Origin: Morinoia aosen
Taxonomy: Eukaryota; Arthropoda; Malacostraca; Amphipoda; Talitridae
Length of the DNA: 64,000 bases
Reading direction: 5' to 3'
Assembly: GCA_030386875.1 (NCBI GenBank)
Contig: CM059562.1
Location: forward strand, 75,512,095 to 75,576,094
Shown piece by piece: positions 48,470 through 61,265 of the stretch (position 1 is the stretch's first letter; every line of letters begins with the position of its first letter). The notes beneath the pieces were generated by a model, which was not told where the DNA came from, did no database searches, and worked only from the letters and a program-made list of their open reading frames with translations. A program made the position numbers and the translations under genes.

Positions 48470-50022
48470 TACTTGCATTCTGTAAACTCGATGTCTGAAC
48501 ATTGCAACTGTGATTCATTTATATTAAATAATATTTTTCCTAAAGTTAACCAAACACGCTAATAGGAAAAAGTTAAAACCTCATTTATTACCTCTCCATT
48601 TAGAAATTTTTTCCATTGATCATCAATAGCTCTGAAAATGCCGCCTCTTCTGACCTTAAGGGAACAGTCGCTGAAAAATAAGGAAAGACATTTGCACCAT
48701 ATCAGGCCAGGGACACAGCGTAGAATGCTTGCAAAAACCCCTTCAACACCAGCATCATATACGCATCAAGCGCATTTTTTCATCTCCTTATCTATCCTTT
48801 TCGGTTCCGCCTTTTTTCTTCCCGACACACTCTGTGCCAAACTCTCCTTCTGAACTTCCTATAAACATTAATCATCATCATCATCATCATCATCCTCATC
48901 ACAGCGCAGAGTGGCACCGTATAGTGACCTGCGTGAGAACGGCAGCTCACAAGTGGTACAGGTAACTCCTGCGCCGGCGCTGCGTGTGTCCCTGGGCTTC
49001 AGGTGGAACCAGGGTCGCCAGATTGGTACTTTTCTCACAAAAGTTCTCAAATTGGGCATTTTGTGAATAAAATTTGACTTGCGTCTAGTAAACACCGCAT
49101 AAATTTGAAATGTTTGATCAAAAAATAAAGGGAACTTTGTTTATGAATTTTTGCGCCGTTCGGTACGGAAAATAATTGTTAGCTCGGTTTCTGCTTTAGC
49201 GTTTTGTCTCCTCTTGCCCGATGCAGTTTTTCATTGTCTTATTAGTTAACAAATGTACTTAGTCAGTCCCTTAAGGAGAATAAAATTTTAATGTCATATC
49301 AATGCAATAAACTTGAAGTAAGCTTTTTATCTTTGAGTCAACTTTTCATCTTTTTACAATAACACATTTAAAAACTATCATTAAAAAACTGTCTTCAATT
49401 GAATGGAGACTGAGTGGCCGTCTCTGTCCCGCAAGTTAAGTCACCGACGCCAACGTATGATTTTGAAACATCATTCGCAGACAACTTCATTCAATTACTG
49501 CTGCAGAGAAATCAAATTTATATAATTACTGCAGGTACCGATTGTACTTCAGTGCGTTGTAACACACCCTCAAATGAGTCATTGGTTCCCGAAAGTTGTC
49601 CCGAATTTCATATCGCCTCCACGAACTCGTTTAACATATAAAGTATTTTACGCAGCCAGACACTACAAATCGAATTTCATTGCATTGAAAGTAGCTTGAA
49701 AACGACCTCTCTTATTCTGAGTTTCAGTGTCTGATTTCACGAGCACACCTTGCGGCGATCTGAGGGTCGAGTAACTCGGAGCTAGAGAGCTGAGATCCTT
49801 ATATGGGTTTTAACCAAAAGCACCAGTCGGTAGTAACATCGTTACTTTGGATTTAGTAAGGTTTGGGTCACTAGAGCGTAACTCGCAAATGAGGTCAGGG
49901 AACCGGGTTGTGCAGTTATTCGAGAGCAATCACTCCTGCAGTTTCTGAATTTATTCCAAATTTCCACTTCCTATTGTGGAATGGTGTTTGACGGTTTTTA
50001 CCCAGCTTGGTGTTTTAGAATA
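48470..50022. other. spacer of inverted repeat B, second part
   Basis: An ATC microsatellite lies at 48871-48902, and a GC-richer patch around 48900-49020 shows no defined exon. No gene supported. Confidence 0.45.
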
Positions 50023-50284
50023 CATGACATCGACCAAGAGGCTTGAATATTACAAGGAATGTATTCGTTCAACTAATAACAAAACTTTTTTCATACAATT
50101 TCCAGATAAATTCGTAGGTTGAAGACCATGATCTATGCCTCAATATCACTGGACATGGCATCGAGCAAGAGGCTTGAATATTATAATGTATGTATTCGTT
50201 CCACTAATAGCAAAACTTCTTTCAAACAATTTCCAGATAAACTCATATGAGAGTTGGCTGTCGACCATGATCCATGCCTCGGTA
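50023..50284 (+). repeat. 131-bp tandem duplication, 2 copies
   Basis: CATGACATCGACCAAGAGGC at 50023 and CATGGCATCGAGCAAGAGGC at 50154 start two copies that share AATTTCCAGATAAA and GACCATGAT.(C/T)ATGCCTC in order. Confidence 0.85.
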
Positions 50285-50457
50285 CCACTGGACCACAGGA
50301 CACACAGAGTGTATAGACATTTCTCCAGCTCACGCCGTCATGCCTGAATGCTAACGATGATGGTGCCTTCATTGCGTCTCCCGCCACAACTGATCGAAGC
50401 TTTCACAAAAACAGCGATATCGCGGTAAAATCGGTGGCTGGAAGACGAATTTTTAGT

Positions 50458-53400
50458 GTTCACATCTTGACTTGATATGATCGCTCAGTACGACAGCAGT
50501 GACTAGCGGACAATCAACAATATAACGATGATGTGATGAGAAAAACTCTGTAGAAGAATTACTGTCTGGGAATCGTGGCCGATTCTTAGCACTGTAGGAT
50601 TTTATTCTCAGCGTTGTCAGCCAGCATTGTATACTAAATGACCATTGCACTCAACTATATGACGAGTTTGAAATTTTTAGCTTAAGTTCCACGATTTAGA
50701 TTCACGACCGATTAGAAAAAGGATTATAAATTCTTTCAAGCTTTACCACACAAGTCTGCACCACCACTCAGGCAGCTTCATAAGCTAAGGTCACTTTCAG
50801 GTTTGCATCATTGCAACTTCTCGATCAAACATGGCCGTTTTGTAGTAGTAAAGTATTCTGAATTACTTTGTCTGTTATTCTGTCTGACAGACGACGATTG
50901 AAAAGTATCATGTCAGGATCTTGCTTCATTATAAGGCTACTAGAAATTGCTGCTCTGTTTTGATTTTGTGAGAAGGCGCTTCGACTCACCAGAAAAGTTG
51001 TGTATCCTTCTCATCCACTCCAACTCTTCTTTATCTTTTAATTACGCTCACTTTGCGAGTGGGATTTTAGGATTTCCTGGCAGTTTCCTCCAGAAGATAT
51101 TGAAGAAGAGGGTTTGACATTTCTAGTACGGATTTGACTTCATCCACTTCTCTTTTGCGTCTTGCTTACCTCTCAGTGATCCTAGAAACAAGCGTTCCGT
51201 AATTTGAACGATTTTGCTACATTTATACAGTGTCCTTTGGCTGTGCGAAAAAAATTTGCAGACATTATTCAGATGATACAGTTGTCATGTTTGGTTTTCA
51301 AAACTTTGCGTTAACTATAGCTCTCTATACCGAGGAAGTATAAATAATGGTTTTTGATAAATTTCTTAGAATTGGATCTTGCTGCTACTCCAAGGAAGAA
51401 TATAAACAACTTATATTATATAGTAAACAAAAACATTTTTCAAACAGTTCACCATGATCAAAACATCCTTTTTACATTGGACTATTTAGTTGGAAAATAC
51501 TTCAATGATTATTTTAAAAGTTGTATTCTATTTGTAGGTAAATGTATATTCTTAGATGTTTTGTGTTTCAGAGGAGCGAAAAACTTGGATTTTGCGATAC
51601 AATTAAACAAGTTGTAAAACTCTTCCAAGTTTTCTGAAATGAGAAACTAAACAGAAACCAGCACAAGAGCCGCTTTACGAGTTCGAGTCTGTTTGCTCAC
51701 CAAACAAGTTCACAGTTAATGAAAAATTTAATGCACGCTCTGTTTCAACCAGAATAGCTAAGAATAAATGCAGCCAGTTTAGTTCTTAAACGAAAGCAGT
51801 TAACACTTGTGCCGCCCGACCTCGTTGGTGAGAATAATCCGTTAATGAGCACTAAGCTGAATACTTTACGGAGATTTATTGCCGCTAAATTGGGCAGAAA
51901 ATCTTGGATATTCACGGTAGGTGGAATCCAAGGAAGGATTGAGCGTGATACGTCGAAAAATTATTACTCCGTCGCTGACTTTCTGTCTTTGGTGATGCAC
52001 ATATGCGATTAAAATTAGCATGTACGAGCGAATCTGTGTTTATCTAACGGGGAGGAAATATTTTCTATCGAAGTCAGGTTTTGTGCGGCGAGCTTTCGTT
52101 TGTGTGTTAATTGCAAGCAGCGGAAATTACGCCAGTAACGATTAACGTGATGACACAGAAGAGGCTTTTGCTGGTTCTCACGCACGCTATACAGCGGGAA
52201 CCGCCGCTGTTCTTGACACACAAACTCTGCCTTCGTTCATCAGCTCGGAGGCGTTTGTTTTGACAACTTGGCTAATGCGACCAGATTCTAAGTTAACATT
52301 TCACAAGTCGATTCATCAGCTTAATTTGTCACAAATTAAAGCTGATTTATAACAAACCAGAGCTCACCAATGAAACGCCTCTGTAACGTCTTCGGTGGTC
52401 AAACGTACTTTATCATAATAATAATCTTTAAGAGGAAACACGAGTAGGTCATTCCTCAAGCTTCTAGACTACCTTGAGTTGCTCCCCTGTACCATCTATA
52501 TTGTAAATAAACTGATTTTCTTTCTTTCTTTCCTTCTTCTCCTTGCCCCCTTTACGCGCCAGCGTGGCGCTTCCCCCGCCTCGCTCTCAAATCGCTCCCC
52601 CCTTAAAACCGGCTTTTCACCATTTTTTAACGATGAAAAATACACAAAAGCTTTATGAGGTAATTCAAGTCCATAAATGGAAGTCTTGCCTCTACTTCCA
52701 ATCATTCATTCCTAAACGCGCATCTCACGGAAAATTTACCCGATTTTCTTCGTGAATTTTAGAACCTACCCAAAAGATCGTCCTACCCAAAATAAGTATA
52801 TGCAAGGGGCCATTTACAATAGGACCCTGTTGAAGAGATCGTAAAACTGTGCGTCTTAAGCCAAAATAAGTAAATGCAAGGGGCCATTAACAATAAGACC
52901 CTGTTGAAGCGATTGTAAAACTATGAGCCCCATACCGAAATAAGTGAATGCAAAAGACCTCCAATATCTCGGACACAGCTTTGACAGGGATGTACAATGA
53001 CCCTCCCGCTGTCAGCCATTTGGGCTGATGGGGAGAGGCTCCGCTCTTGTAATGTTGATTGAACAAATCTGCAGGAGTGTTAAGGGCGTGACCACAGAGC
53101 CTACAAAGCTGCTCCTCTGCGGGTTTTTATTCCGTTTCTTCCCTTAGTTAGGTTTATAAAACCACGCAGAATGTAATAATGTTTTGATCACTGCATCAAG
53201 TTTTGAGACTCATAAAATGGCATGTACGTTTAGCGCTGCTTATTGCAAAATGCTTAAAATTTACACGTATTATGCCCATCTCACGGGGTGAAGTTTGTGG
53301 GTGTACAGAGGAAAAGTATGCTTTACAATTTTTTCAAGAGGTAAAATTTTTCCGAGCGCTTTAATAAATCGTTTTATTTGTTGCTCTGCGAGTTTGAAAT

Positions 53401-55307
53401 AAGAATGGTCCCATTCGGTTCAGGTATTTGCGTCGGTGGGTAAGCCCCCCTGTGGTTAAGTCATAGTGTAATCTAAGTTAATAACTCATTAAATTATTCC
53501 GCAATGCTTGAAAACTCCCAAAAATTCATTAAAGGACTCGAAAAATACCTGATTTTCTATACTTGGCAAAAAATACAAATTTGTTGCCAAAGAAATAAAA
53601 GTGTATCTTCATTCATTCTCAGAGCCCAATACTAGCGGCCTTGATTGCGAGATTCATGAGCAGTTAAATCAGAAAATTTCCTGAAGACCGCAATTCTACT
53701 CAATTTGAATTTTTCTAGATTCTCAGCCACCGCAGATGAAAGCCAGCGATCCGTTTCGCCTTGTTCTGCAACATTCAGCAGCGCCAACTTGTGCGTAAAG
53801 TTGTTCCGAGCTGAGAATATCAAGCGCGATCAACGAGAGGCGGTGAAAGCCGCCTCGTTGGAAAGTCCATGGCTGCAGCTCACTATGAAAGCCTCGTCAA
53901 CTGAAAGCAGGTCAATGCTAAGAAAGTTCAGAGAAAGGCTCAAGCTTCGGCCGTTCACAGCCTCATCAACTCGTGCTCACTTCAGAACCTTGCACTTGGG
54001 AACAAGGGTCATCGCGCCCCAGGCAGCTCTAAATTAATGCGGCCACGTGTCTTACGCATAGTTGCTATGAAGATAATATGAGTGGCGCGTTATTCAAAAG
54101 TTTTCGAGGATTGTGGAGAGCCAAGAAGTGTAAGGGATTAGAGCAGAGCAAACTGTAATTTGGAACAGCGTCATTTTGAAATGAAAGTGCATCATTGAAA
54201 TGAAATTCATCAAACGCATCTTTAAGATAAAACGTTCCGCTGTTAGATGGATTTATGTTTGATTTGATGAAAGGATGGGTGACAGGATGTATAGACAGGT
54301 ATATATAGGCATGCATTAAACTAATAGATACCTAGATAGCACGATGGAAGAAAATCGATGCTAATTTTGAGCCTTTCTGGAGCATAGAATAGTCGATGCA
54401 ATTGATTTAGATTAGTTAGATTCGTCTATACCAGACTATGGTAATTTTTTGGGGCCCATTCTTCATCCAGTACCTCAAAAAAGAACATCCACTCATTGAT
54501 TCGACGTCATAGTTGTCTTTGGGGTATTTGTGTGTTCCATTTTGCGGCTGAAATATTAAAGTTCTACTCATACCATTGCCAACAGGAAGTTTTGATGTGC
54601 AGTAAAAAGCAATGCTGCCAAATCACACGGTATAAAATACAACCTAGGTCATCCATGTAAACCATTTCAAACCTCTTCATTCAAAACTTTAAAGCTTTAT
54701 TTGTCCTAGCTTTAGATGATTAATAACATCGCTTCATATGAAGAAGTTTTGTAACATTCGACCTGACAATGACCAGTAAAAAAAGTGAAAGTTTGACGTA
54801 CCAAAACTCAGTGTCTTGTAGAGTTTAAATGTGAACCTGCTATTTGGAACCTAGATATCTGCTCTTCGTTATGCAGTGGTGAAGTGATGCGCCCTGGCAT
54901 TGACCTCGCGTAGACAAAAACACGGAACGCTGCGAGAAGTACATTAGAATTATTTTCAAAAAGAAGAGTTTCAGTTGTCTTGCGTAGACGAGGATGGCGG
55001 ATTCCGGAGAAAAGTAGATTAGAATTATTAAAAAAATTGAGCTCTCTTGCAGTAACACATAATACAAGAAATAAATAATCTAGGGCATTGATGCCTTTTC
55101 CGTTACACTAGCCTGCGTTCATTAGCTTGAAACTATGTTTCCTCAATGTCAGCGTCTTTGAAACATGAAAATTTTTGTTCGTTTTGAATTATTTACACAA
55201 AAATCCAAGTGAAAATCCATAGAAACTTCCTCACCTAGCCTGAAAAAGTTTTTTGGCTTTTTATTCGGTGAGTCAGCTTAAAGTCAACCAAGGATAACAT
55301 TTTTTCA
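50458..55307 (-). repeat. inverted repeat B, right arm (4,850 bp)
   Basis: Inverted copy of 40935-45784 with identical length and only a handful of visible substitutions. Outside it, at 55308, the sequence is single-copy in this window. The spacer between the arms is 4,673 bp. Confidence 0.97.
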
Positions 55308-55972
55308 ATGAACAACAAATATTTTGATTTGGATATACACTGCTCGAAATTTAGAAATCATTGAGAAAGGCACGAGGAATTCTTATACGAAAGCTCGTTC
55401 ACGGAATAACACATCATTTTTCACGCTAGAAAATCGCGCGGCCAACGTGAAATCTTGACGCCCTCGGTACTAGGCAGGTGCCGCACGCACGATCATTTGT
55501 CAGACTGGCGACGGAAATGACTACGAGGAGAAAGTAAGCCAGAGGAACCAATCCTGCAAAGCAGATGTTAAGCCATCAATAACTTTTGGGGGGAACGTAC
55601 ATAACATTTGGCACCTAAAATGGTGCCTCGAATCATCGTGTCCACCTTGGTAGGGAAAACTGACATCTGCATGCGGTGTGTGAGCTTCAGGACATACTGC
55701 AATAGTCTTCTATGCTTATTTTTAGTATCTAAGGTACAAGCTAACGGTGGTATGTGCTCTGATTTATGTTACAGATAATTTTACTTCTATATCGACGGAA
55801 AGGGAAATAGCAAAGTGAGCAAACCCTGAAGCCATTATAAGCTTTATACATTTCCAAATTTACCCTGAACCTTTTGTTTAAACGGCCACTCGAAAAAGTC
55901 AAAGCACTCTCTTCGATATAACTAGACATATAAATTAAAAAGCTTTAACACAAAGCCAACACTTTATTTTCT
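55308..55972. other. non-coding stretch
   Basis: No supported exon; sequence becomes single-copy again after the inverted repeat. Confidence 0.4.
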
Positions 55973-55978
55973 TTTCCT
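55973..55978 (-). terminator. candidate polyadenylation signal of the small membrane-protein gene
   Basis: AATAAA on the minus strand about 205 bases after the stop at 56184. Confidence 0.3.
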
Positions 55979-56183
55979 TAGATTCAAAAAGAGATAGATG
56001 CGTTAATTCGTTGACCTTCGGGCATCACTTTAACACCAGGACAAGCAAACAAAACGGCCAAACAGTTCCCTCTTGTCATCTAGACTTCGTCCTCTTTTTC
56101 AGAATGTGTGTCTTGCTTGATATGGAAATTCTCAAGTCCATCCAACATCATTTCTGAATAAATACACGGCTCCTATTGGGCTC

Positions 56184-56393
56184 TCATACGTTACTCTGGC
56201 TCAACATAATTGTTGTAGGTTTACCAGCCAAACAAAACTCACAAGACGGCGTCGTGAGTGAAATTTCTACCACAATGATGTGTTCACGAGTGTATGCGTA
56301 AAATCCCGATATCATCCAGACCATTACCAACGCCACTAATGTGAAAATTTTCAAAACACTTTTGCGGTTGGGACCTACACGGTGTGGAGGCAT
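56184..56393 (-). CDS. putative 69-residue single-pass membrane protein or first exon of a longer one
   Basis: From ATG 56393 the frame reads MPPHRVGPNRKSVLK, then a hydrophobic segment at about residues 13-34 (IFTLVALVMVWMISGF), a short tail with CEFC, and TGA at 56184. The basic N-terminus and lack of a cleavage site predict a type II (N-in) anchor, as in Golgi enzymes. It may instead be a first exon, because GCTG|GTAAAC near residue 57 could act as a donor. A TCAGTA initiator lies 80 bases upstream and AATAAA 205 bases downstream, enough for a compact single-exon gene. A six-base-earlier ATG starts an out-of-frame upstream frame. The family is not recognised. Confidence 0.4.
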   Translation of the reverse strand: MPPHRVGPNRKSVLKIFTLVALVMVWMISGFYAYTREHIIVVEISLTTPSCEFCLAGKPTTIMLSQSNV

Positions 56394-56471
56394 TATCCAT
56401 AGGAACAAGGCTTTCCCTCGCAGGTTTAAACATGGAAGAAGCCCGCAGTTTCCATGCGGTCCCAGCGTTCT

Positions 56472-56476
56472 ACTGA
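56472..56476 (-). promoter_or_regulatory. candidate initiator (TCAGT) of the small membrane-protein gene
   Basis: TTATCAGTAGAAC on the minus strand, with GC-rich sequence upstream on that strand (56480-56690). This would give a 5' UTR of about 80 bases. Confidence 0.3.
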
Positions 56477-56694
56477 TAATTGAATGGAAAGTCAAACCTC
56501 AAAGTGAAATTTCCAGGGCACTTGCGTATCGACATCAAATTTCCAGGGCGATAAATGCCTTCCGCCTTTTCTTCGCCGGCGGGTGACGGAAATTGAACGA
56601 AAGTCGGCGTGGGAAGAGACATCGAACTGTCGCACGACCGTGCGTGTGTACCGAGCGAACCTTGAGCTCGGGTCACGGCTCCCAATTGTTTACT

Positions 56695-57869
56695 CACGAT
56701 TGTTTTGTAAAATTTAAGTCATTATTAGAGGTGATTCTCATATATTTTGGATGGCCATTTTGGCTAGAAAGTGGGCTGGACTTTTTTTCATGGGGAAGTT
56801 TGAAGTCTATATGCTCTTTGTTTTAACGCGCGCCGTGATTTTCACTAGAAGTAGAAGTAATAACTTCTCTAGTCTTTTCAGCGCAATGAATAAAATTTAG
56901 TAGTTACACATGATTCATTGTTGTTACATTCACATGATTTATTTTCTTGAAACATAGAGACCTAGTAGACACAGTATTGCTAAATGCTGCGTCATTCTTA
57001 TAAAAAGCCTAGACTCGTCGCTTAAGTAGTTAGAAAATAGTTCCATACATGATGTATCATGAGTAAATGGCTATCAATTATCTAACAATAATCTCTGGAA
57101 GTCAACCTTATGTATATTTGTTTCATTTTTTATTGTATTTTCACACAAGATATGAATTTTCATGAGCATCAGTACGTAATTTCAGACTTTGAAGTCTAAT
57201 CTCCAGGGAGAAATTACCGGTTCAATATCCGTCCAAAAACTTAAGTAAGTTCGACATCCGTCTTTGATGCACGAGAATAGAACTTTTGTTTTAAATATCG
57301 AAACAAATATGTATATCGTGGGGACAAAATTGAAAACTCTTACGAGTTCATTGTTTTTCTGGGTGTCTCTAAAAATATGTTCTAAAGTGTCGTTTTTTTA
57401 GCATTTTTGTCATAGAACGCTCGTTATTCATATTAACGAACGTACAGACTTCACAAAAAAATATTCACTTGAAGTCCTACGACAGCGCAATTAATACCAA
57501 AGTTATCCGACATCATCTTACTCAAAGCTCAACATATGAGAATAAAAATTATTCTCGTGGAATTATTTAAGTTATACATGCATGATTCCAATTATGAAAG
57601 ATTATTCCCATGGAGTTGTTCAATACGATGCTTAATTCCAATTATGAAAAACGGCGACTAGCAGGAACCAATTTTGATCAGCGTAAGTCGAGGCTCCTAT
57701 GAAAAGATATCTCTCAACTCAAAGATCGACTGTAAACGTTTCATGACTCATGCATCAAACTCTAACTCATGTGAAAGCTCAACTCTCCATGGCATCACAT
57801 CACGTCAAGTCTGCTCACCTCTAGCACCTTACGCTATCTGCAATATTTATATGTCACACATGAGCCAGC
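56695..57869. other. AT-rich non-coding stretch
   Basis: Nothing recognised. Confidence 0.4.
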
Positions 57870-58045
57870 TGTGGCACTCATACGGTGTCACATACGCACA
57901 ACTAAAACCCTTAAACGGTACCACACGTACAAACTACAACCCTCAGACGGTGTCACTCACACGCACTAACCACAACCCTCATACGCCCCAACTACAACCT
58001 TCATACGGTGTCACACACGCACTAGCTACAATCCTCATATGGTCT
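57870..58045 (+). repeat. degenerate tandem repeat, unit about 32-36 bp
   Basis: CATACGGTGTCACACACGCA followed by CTAACTACAACCCT recurs at about 57882, 57914, 57947, 57983 and 58005 with variable spacing. The 148-codon frame across it is attributed to the repeat. Confidence 0.75.
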
Positions 58046-58292
58046 TGCAACTTGACGCACGCCTGCCTAGAGAGCACGTCAATCTCAGCTGCCTCAGATG
58101 AGCATCGCTCGCTCGTCTGAAGAAATTCCTCATAACGCAGAAACTTCGCTGGCTCAGAACGAAAGAAAAGCCACAACTTTCTGGTCACCGTTCGAAAGTA
58201 TAATGAAAGATGAGACTTGATCCCGGCGAAAAGCTGCGGCCCAAGCCAGAGTTATCTCTTTGCGCAGTGACGCAGAGCGGCCGACGCTGCAT

Positions 58293-58556
58293 TTATTGAT
58301 CGTATTGATCATTCAGCGATTGAAGGACCGCGGAATGATTGAGGTCATTTTTTTGTCGCTCTATCATGATTGCTGAACTGAAAATGACTTTGCCGTTTCG
58401 ATCGCGTCCGGGAGAAATTTGAATACGTGTCCTCATCATTAGGTACAGCAATTTTTGGAAATGCTTTGATTGCTTTGCCGTGAAATGTGAGTTGTCAGAG
58501 TAATTAACTGTTTGCTTTGGACTTTTGTACCGGTTGAACTCATTTCCACACCTCAA
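58293..58556 (-). pseudogene. possible fragment of an insect odorant receptor C-terminal region
   Basis: A minus frame of 87 codons contains NYSDNSHF, about ten residues, then HFQKLLYLMMRTRIQISPG. Insect odorant receptors have a Tyr...Trp segment followed by a basic residue, LLLLMMMR(A/T) and a hydrophobic stretch just before the last membrane helix, and this resembles that order. Against it: the Trp is absent, spacing after MMRT is about four residues short, and no flanking receptor exons were found. At best it is a decayed fragment; a chance match is likely. Confidence 0.12.
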
Positions 58557-61004
58557 TAATTAATTGAGGTAATTATCAATGCATTCATTTTTTTTTAAGG
58601 ACAGGTATCACACTCACGCTGATGAAATTCATGAAAGTAATCAGGATGTTGTCACAAACGAAAATGATGAAGCTGACAATTTTTAACCTCGAAAAAGAAT
58701 CATGCGCTGAAATCTATGTTTTTCTTGGGGATTCAATACGTCTCGCAGTTCGTGGGCATTTTATAATCCCGTGTTTCACTTGAGCATTTGATCAAGTGAA
58801 AGGAATTATATGATAAACGGAAAAATTGAATGAAAAACAAAGGAATTAGTATTTCACCATTCACAAAATCATGGATTTCTTCAACAAAGTATAAGTTTTC
58901 TAAATCACGCTAAAGTAACGTGTTCTAAAAGCGCAGATACTGGCATATTTTTAAGAAAATAGCACTTGTAAGGAATTTAACTCATCAACTCTCCTTATAC
59001 TTTGAGTGGCAAATTTGATCTCCTCCAGAAACGCTGGCGTGAGTCAAATCCGCTCAAGTTTACTCGATCAACAAAAATAAATAAATAAAATCTGAATTTA
59101 AGGAACAGTTCTCTCCCTCATTACGATGTGTCGAAGACCTCAATACTGTGTATTTATTAACGTACTCGCCCAATGTACAGCCGAACACGGAATAAAATTA
59201 GCCCAGCTCCGTCAACCGATAATAGTGTATTAAAATATAACACAGCGGTGTTGCTTAGAATGAAGATAATTCCCTTCATAGCGATAAATGTAGCGGAGAA
59301 GCAGAAGCTTTGCTCGTAGAGAGACAGGAATCGACAGATAAGGATTTCCATAATTAACTTACATAAGATCGGGGAAAGTCATGTATATTGCAGGTTGTTC
59401 TATCAACAGGTGAAAGGCTGATTTAGATTAGCTTCTTATACATTTATAGGTGATACGTAAGTATATAAGCTGATCTGTGCCAAGTTACAGGTTATATATA
59501 GTGTCGTCGAAGAATGAGTTCGATGTTGCAGGCTCTGGATCTAGAGTGTACTTGAAGTTTCGGATGTAAATTTTAAACTGCAATATGTCTTCCCTAATTT
59601 GAGATAAGGCACAGATCGGATTTAAAATGAACTATTGAACCTTTAGAAGACAAAAAGTTTCGTTTCTTAGAAATATATTCAATTATCTTTGAGAGAAAAT
59701 CTATGAGTATATCAATTGCCTCATAATGAATTACTTATAGCGCTTTCTTAAAACTTTTAGGCTCCCCTTTCTACAAACAGACAAGCCAGAGTAAACAGAT
59801 GCGTACTGAAGTATTTTACGGAGGTAAAGCGACCGTCAGTGTACGCAATGGAAGTCAATAATTAAGAAGCGTGCCTGCCAACATCACCGTTCCTCGAGAG
59901 GCTATACAGCCAAGTCAATCAATCGTAAAGGACTTCTAAGGATGGCCAGCCCTACATACCGTGCCTACATCGACAAGAGAAAGCTTGCGGCTCATCTTCA
60001 AGGAAAGTTCAGGCACCAATTTCCAGCGTTAACGCAAGGGGTAGAAGCATGGCCCAGCTAATGTGCCCGGCGGGCGGTTGCTAGGACTGCGGGCTGCCTG
60101 CCGTTACAGCTTTGAAGGAGAAAGTCCGGGCGGAGAAAGTGCCGCATCGAACAAGAAAAGAGAAAACTGGCAGCTAGAAAGTCATGAGGATACACTACTG
60201 AGAGTAATATGTTGTGACACAACACGTACGATAATGGATCACCGGCCTGGGCATACGTGTCTTGCACGTGTCCCATACGGTTGTGTGTAATTTTAAATGA
60301 ACCTCATTGTCTCCCTGATGGTCAACTTCTGCAGAAGAAGGGAAAACAGATGGTAAACCTCTTTACGTCGCTGAAAACTTCCACGAGCAATAAACTCTGA
60401 AATTGTAGCAACATCTGGCCACGTTCTGAAAACCTGAAGACCACCTCGACACTCTAGAAATAATGAAGATTTTTCGAAAGTCGTGATGTGCGGGTAAGTG
60501 TTAGCCAACCGCACGACAAATGCGTTTTGCAAAACAGGACAGTCATTTCCAGATGGCTGCTGAAATTGGGCTCCATACAGCAAAAACTGGGAAAAGAGAC
60601 AGCGAAAGTGAACGAACCGAAAGTTCTTGATATCGTTTCCTAATGAATCCGATCACTTTTATAGAGAGCCAAGATATAATAATCCCTCCTCGACGATTTC
60701 CGTAGCGTAGTATTTCGCAACAGAGTAGCTATAAAAATTGCAACAGACGTACAGTTAATTAAGTAGCAGTAATATATGGAAGACCAGGGGATGCAGCTCC
60801 AGGATGTGAGGAACGTGAAGGTACTCGTTCGTGTACTTAGCATTCTACACCGGCAGCACTTTCTCCGCTTGCTGATGTTCGCCGTACTCCAGGAAGGCCC
60901 TTGATACCCTCAGCATCAAAGATGCATACAATGGCATCCCCAATTAAAAAGTCCACACTCGCAAACCCTTGGTACAACAGATGTAAAACATATTTTGTGA
61001 AATT
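58557..61004. other. mostly non-coding stretch
   Basis: GC-richer sequence at 59940-60270 and a 96-codon minus frame at 60293-60583 (with TTTTCAG acceptors inside it) are mildly coding-like. No exon boundaries could be settled and no family is recognised. Confidence 0.35.
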
Positions 61005-61265
61005 TTCTGGGCATCTTTATTGAGTGATATTGTCATTTTCATATCTTTTAGCTGTGCCAATACGGTCAAAAATCCCTTTTGCTTTATTTGCTGGGCATCT
61101 TTATTGAGCGCTATTGTCATTTTCATTGCTTCCAGCTGTGTCAATATGGCCACAAAAAAACATCTTGCGTCATTTACTAGGCATCTATACTGAGCGCTAC
61201 TGTTACTTTCATTACTTTTAGCTGCGCCGATAAGGTCTCCAAAATTTTCCAGTTCAACTTGGCAA
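61005..61265 (-). repeat. 84-86-bp tandem repeat, 3 copies
   Basis: GGGCATCTTTATTGAG and following bases recur at 61011, 61095 and 61181. On the minus strand one spacing is 84 bp, so a 28-residue unit (QL..MKMTI.LNKDAQ) is repeated within a 132-codon frame (60944-61342). The frame starts without exon support, so I list it as a repeat. Confidence 0.75.

Noticed and set aside
40935..55307. Inverted repeat B as the terminal repeats of a Polinton or other large DNA transposon
   Set aside because: Arms and spacer contain no polymerase, integrase, transposase or capsid-like frames, and the flanks show no clear target duplication.
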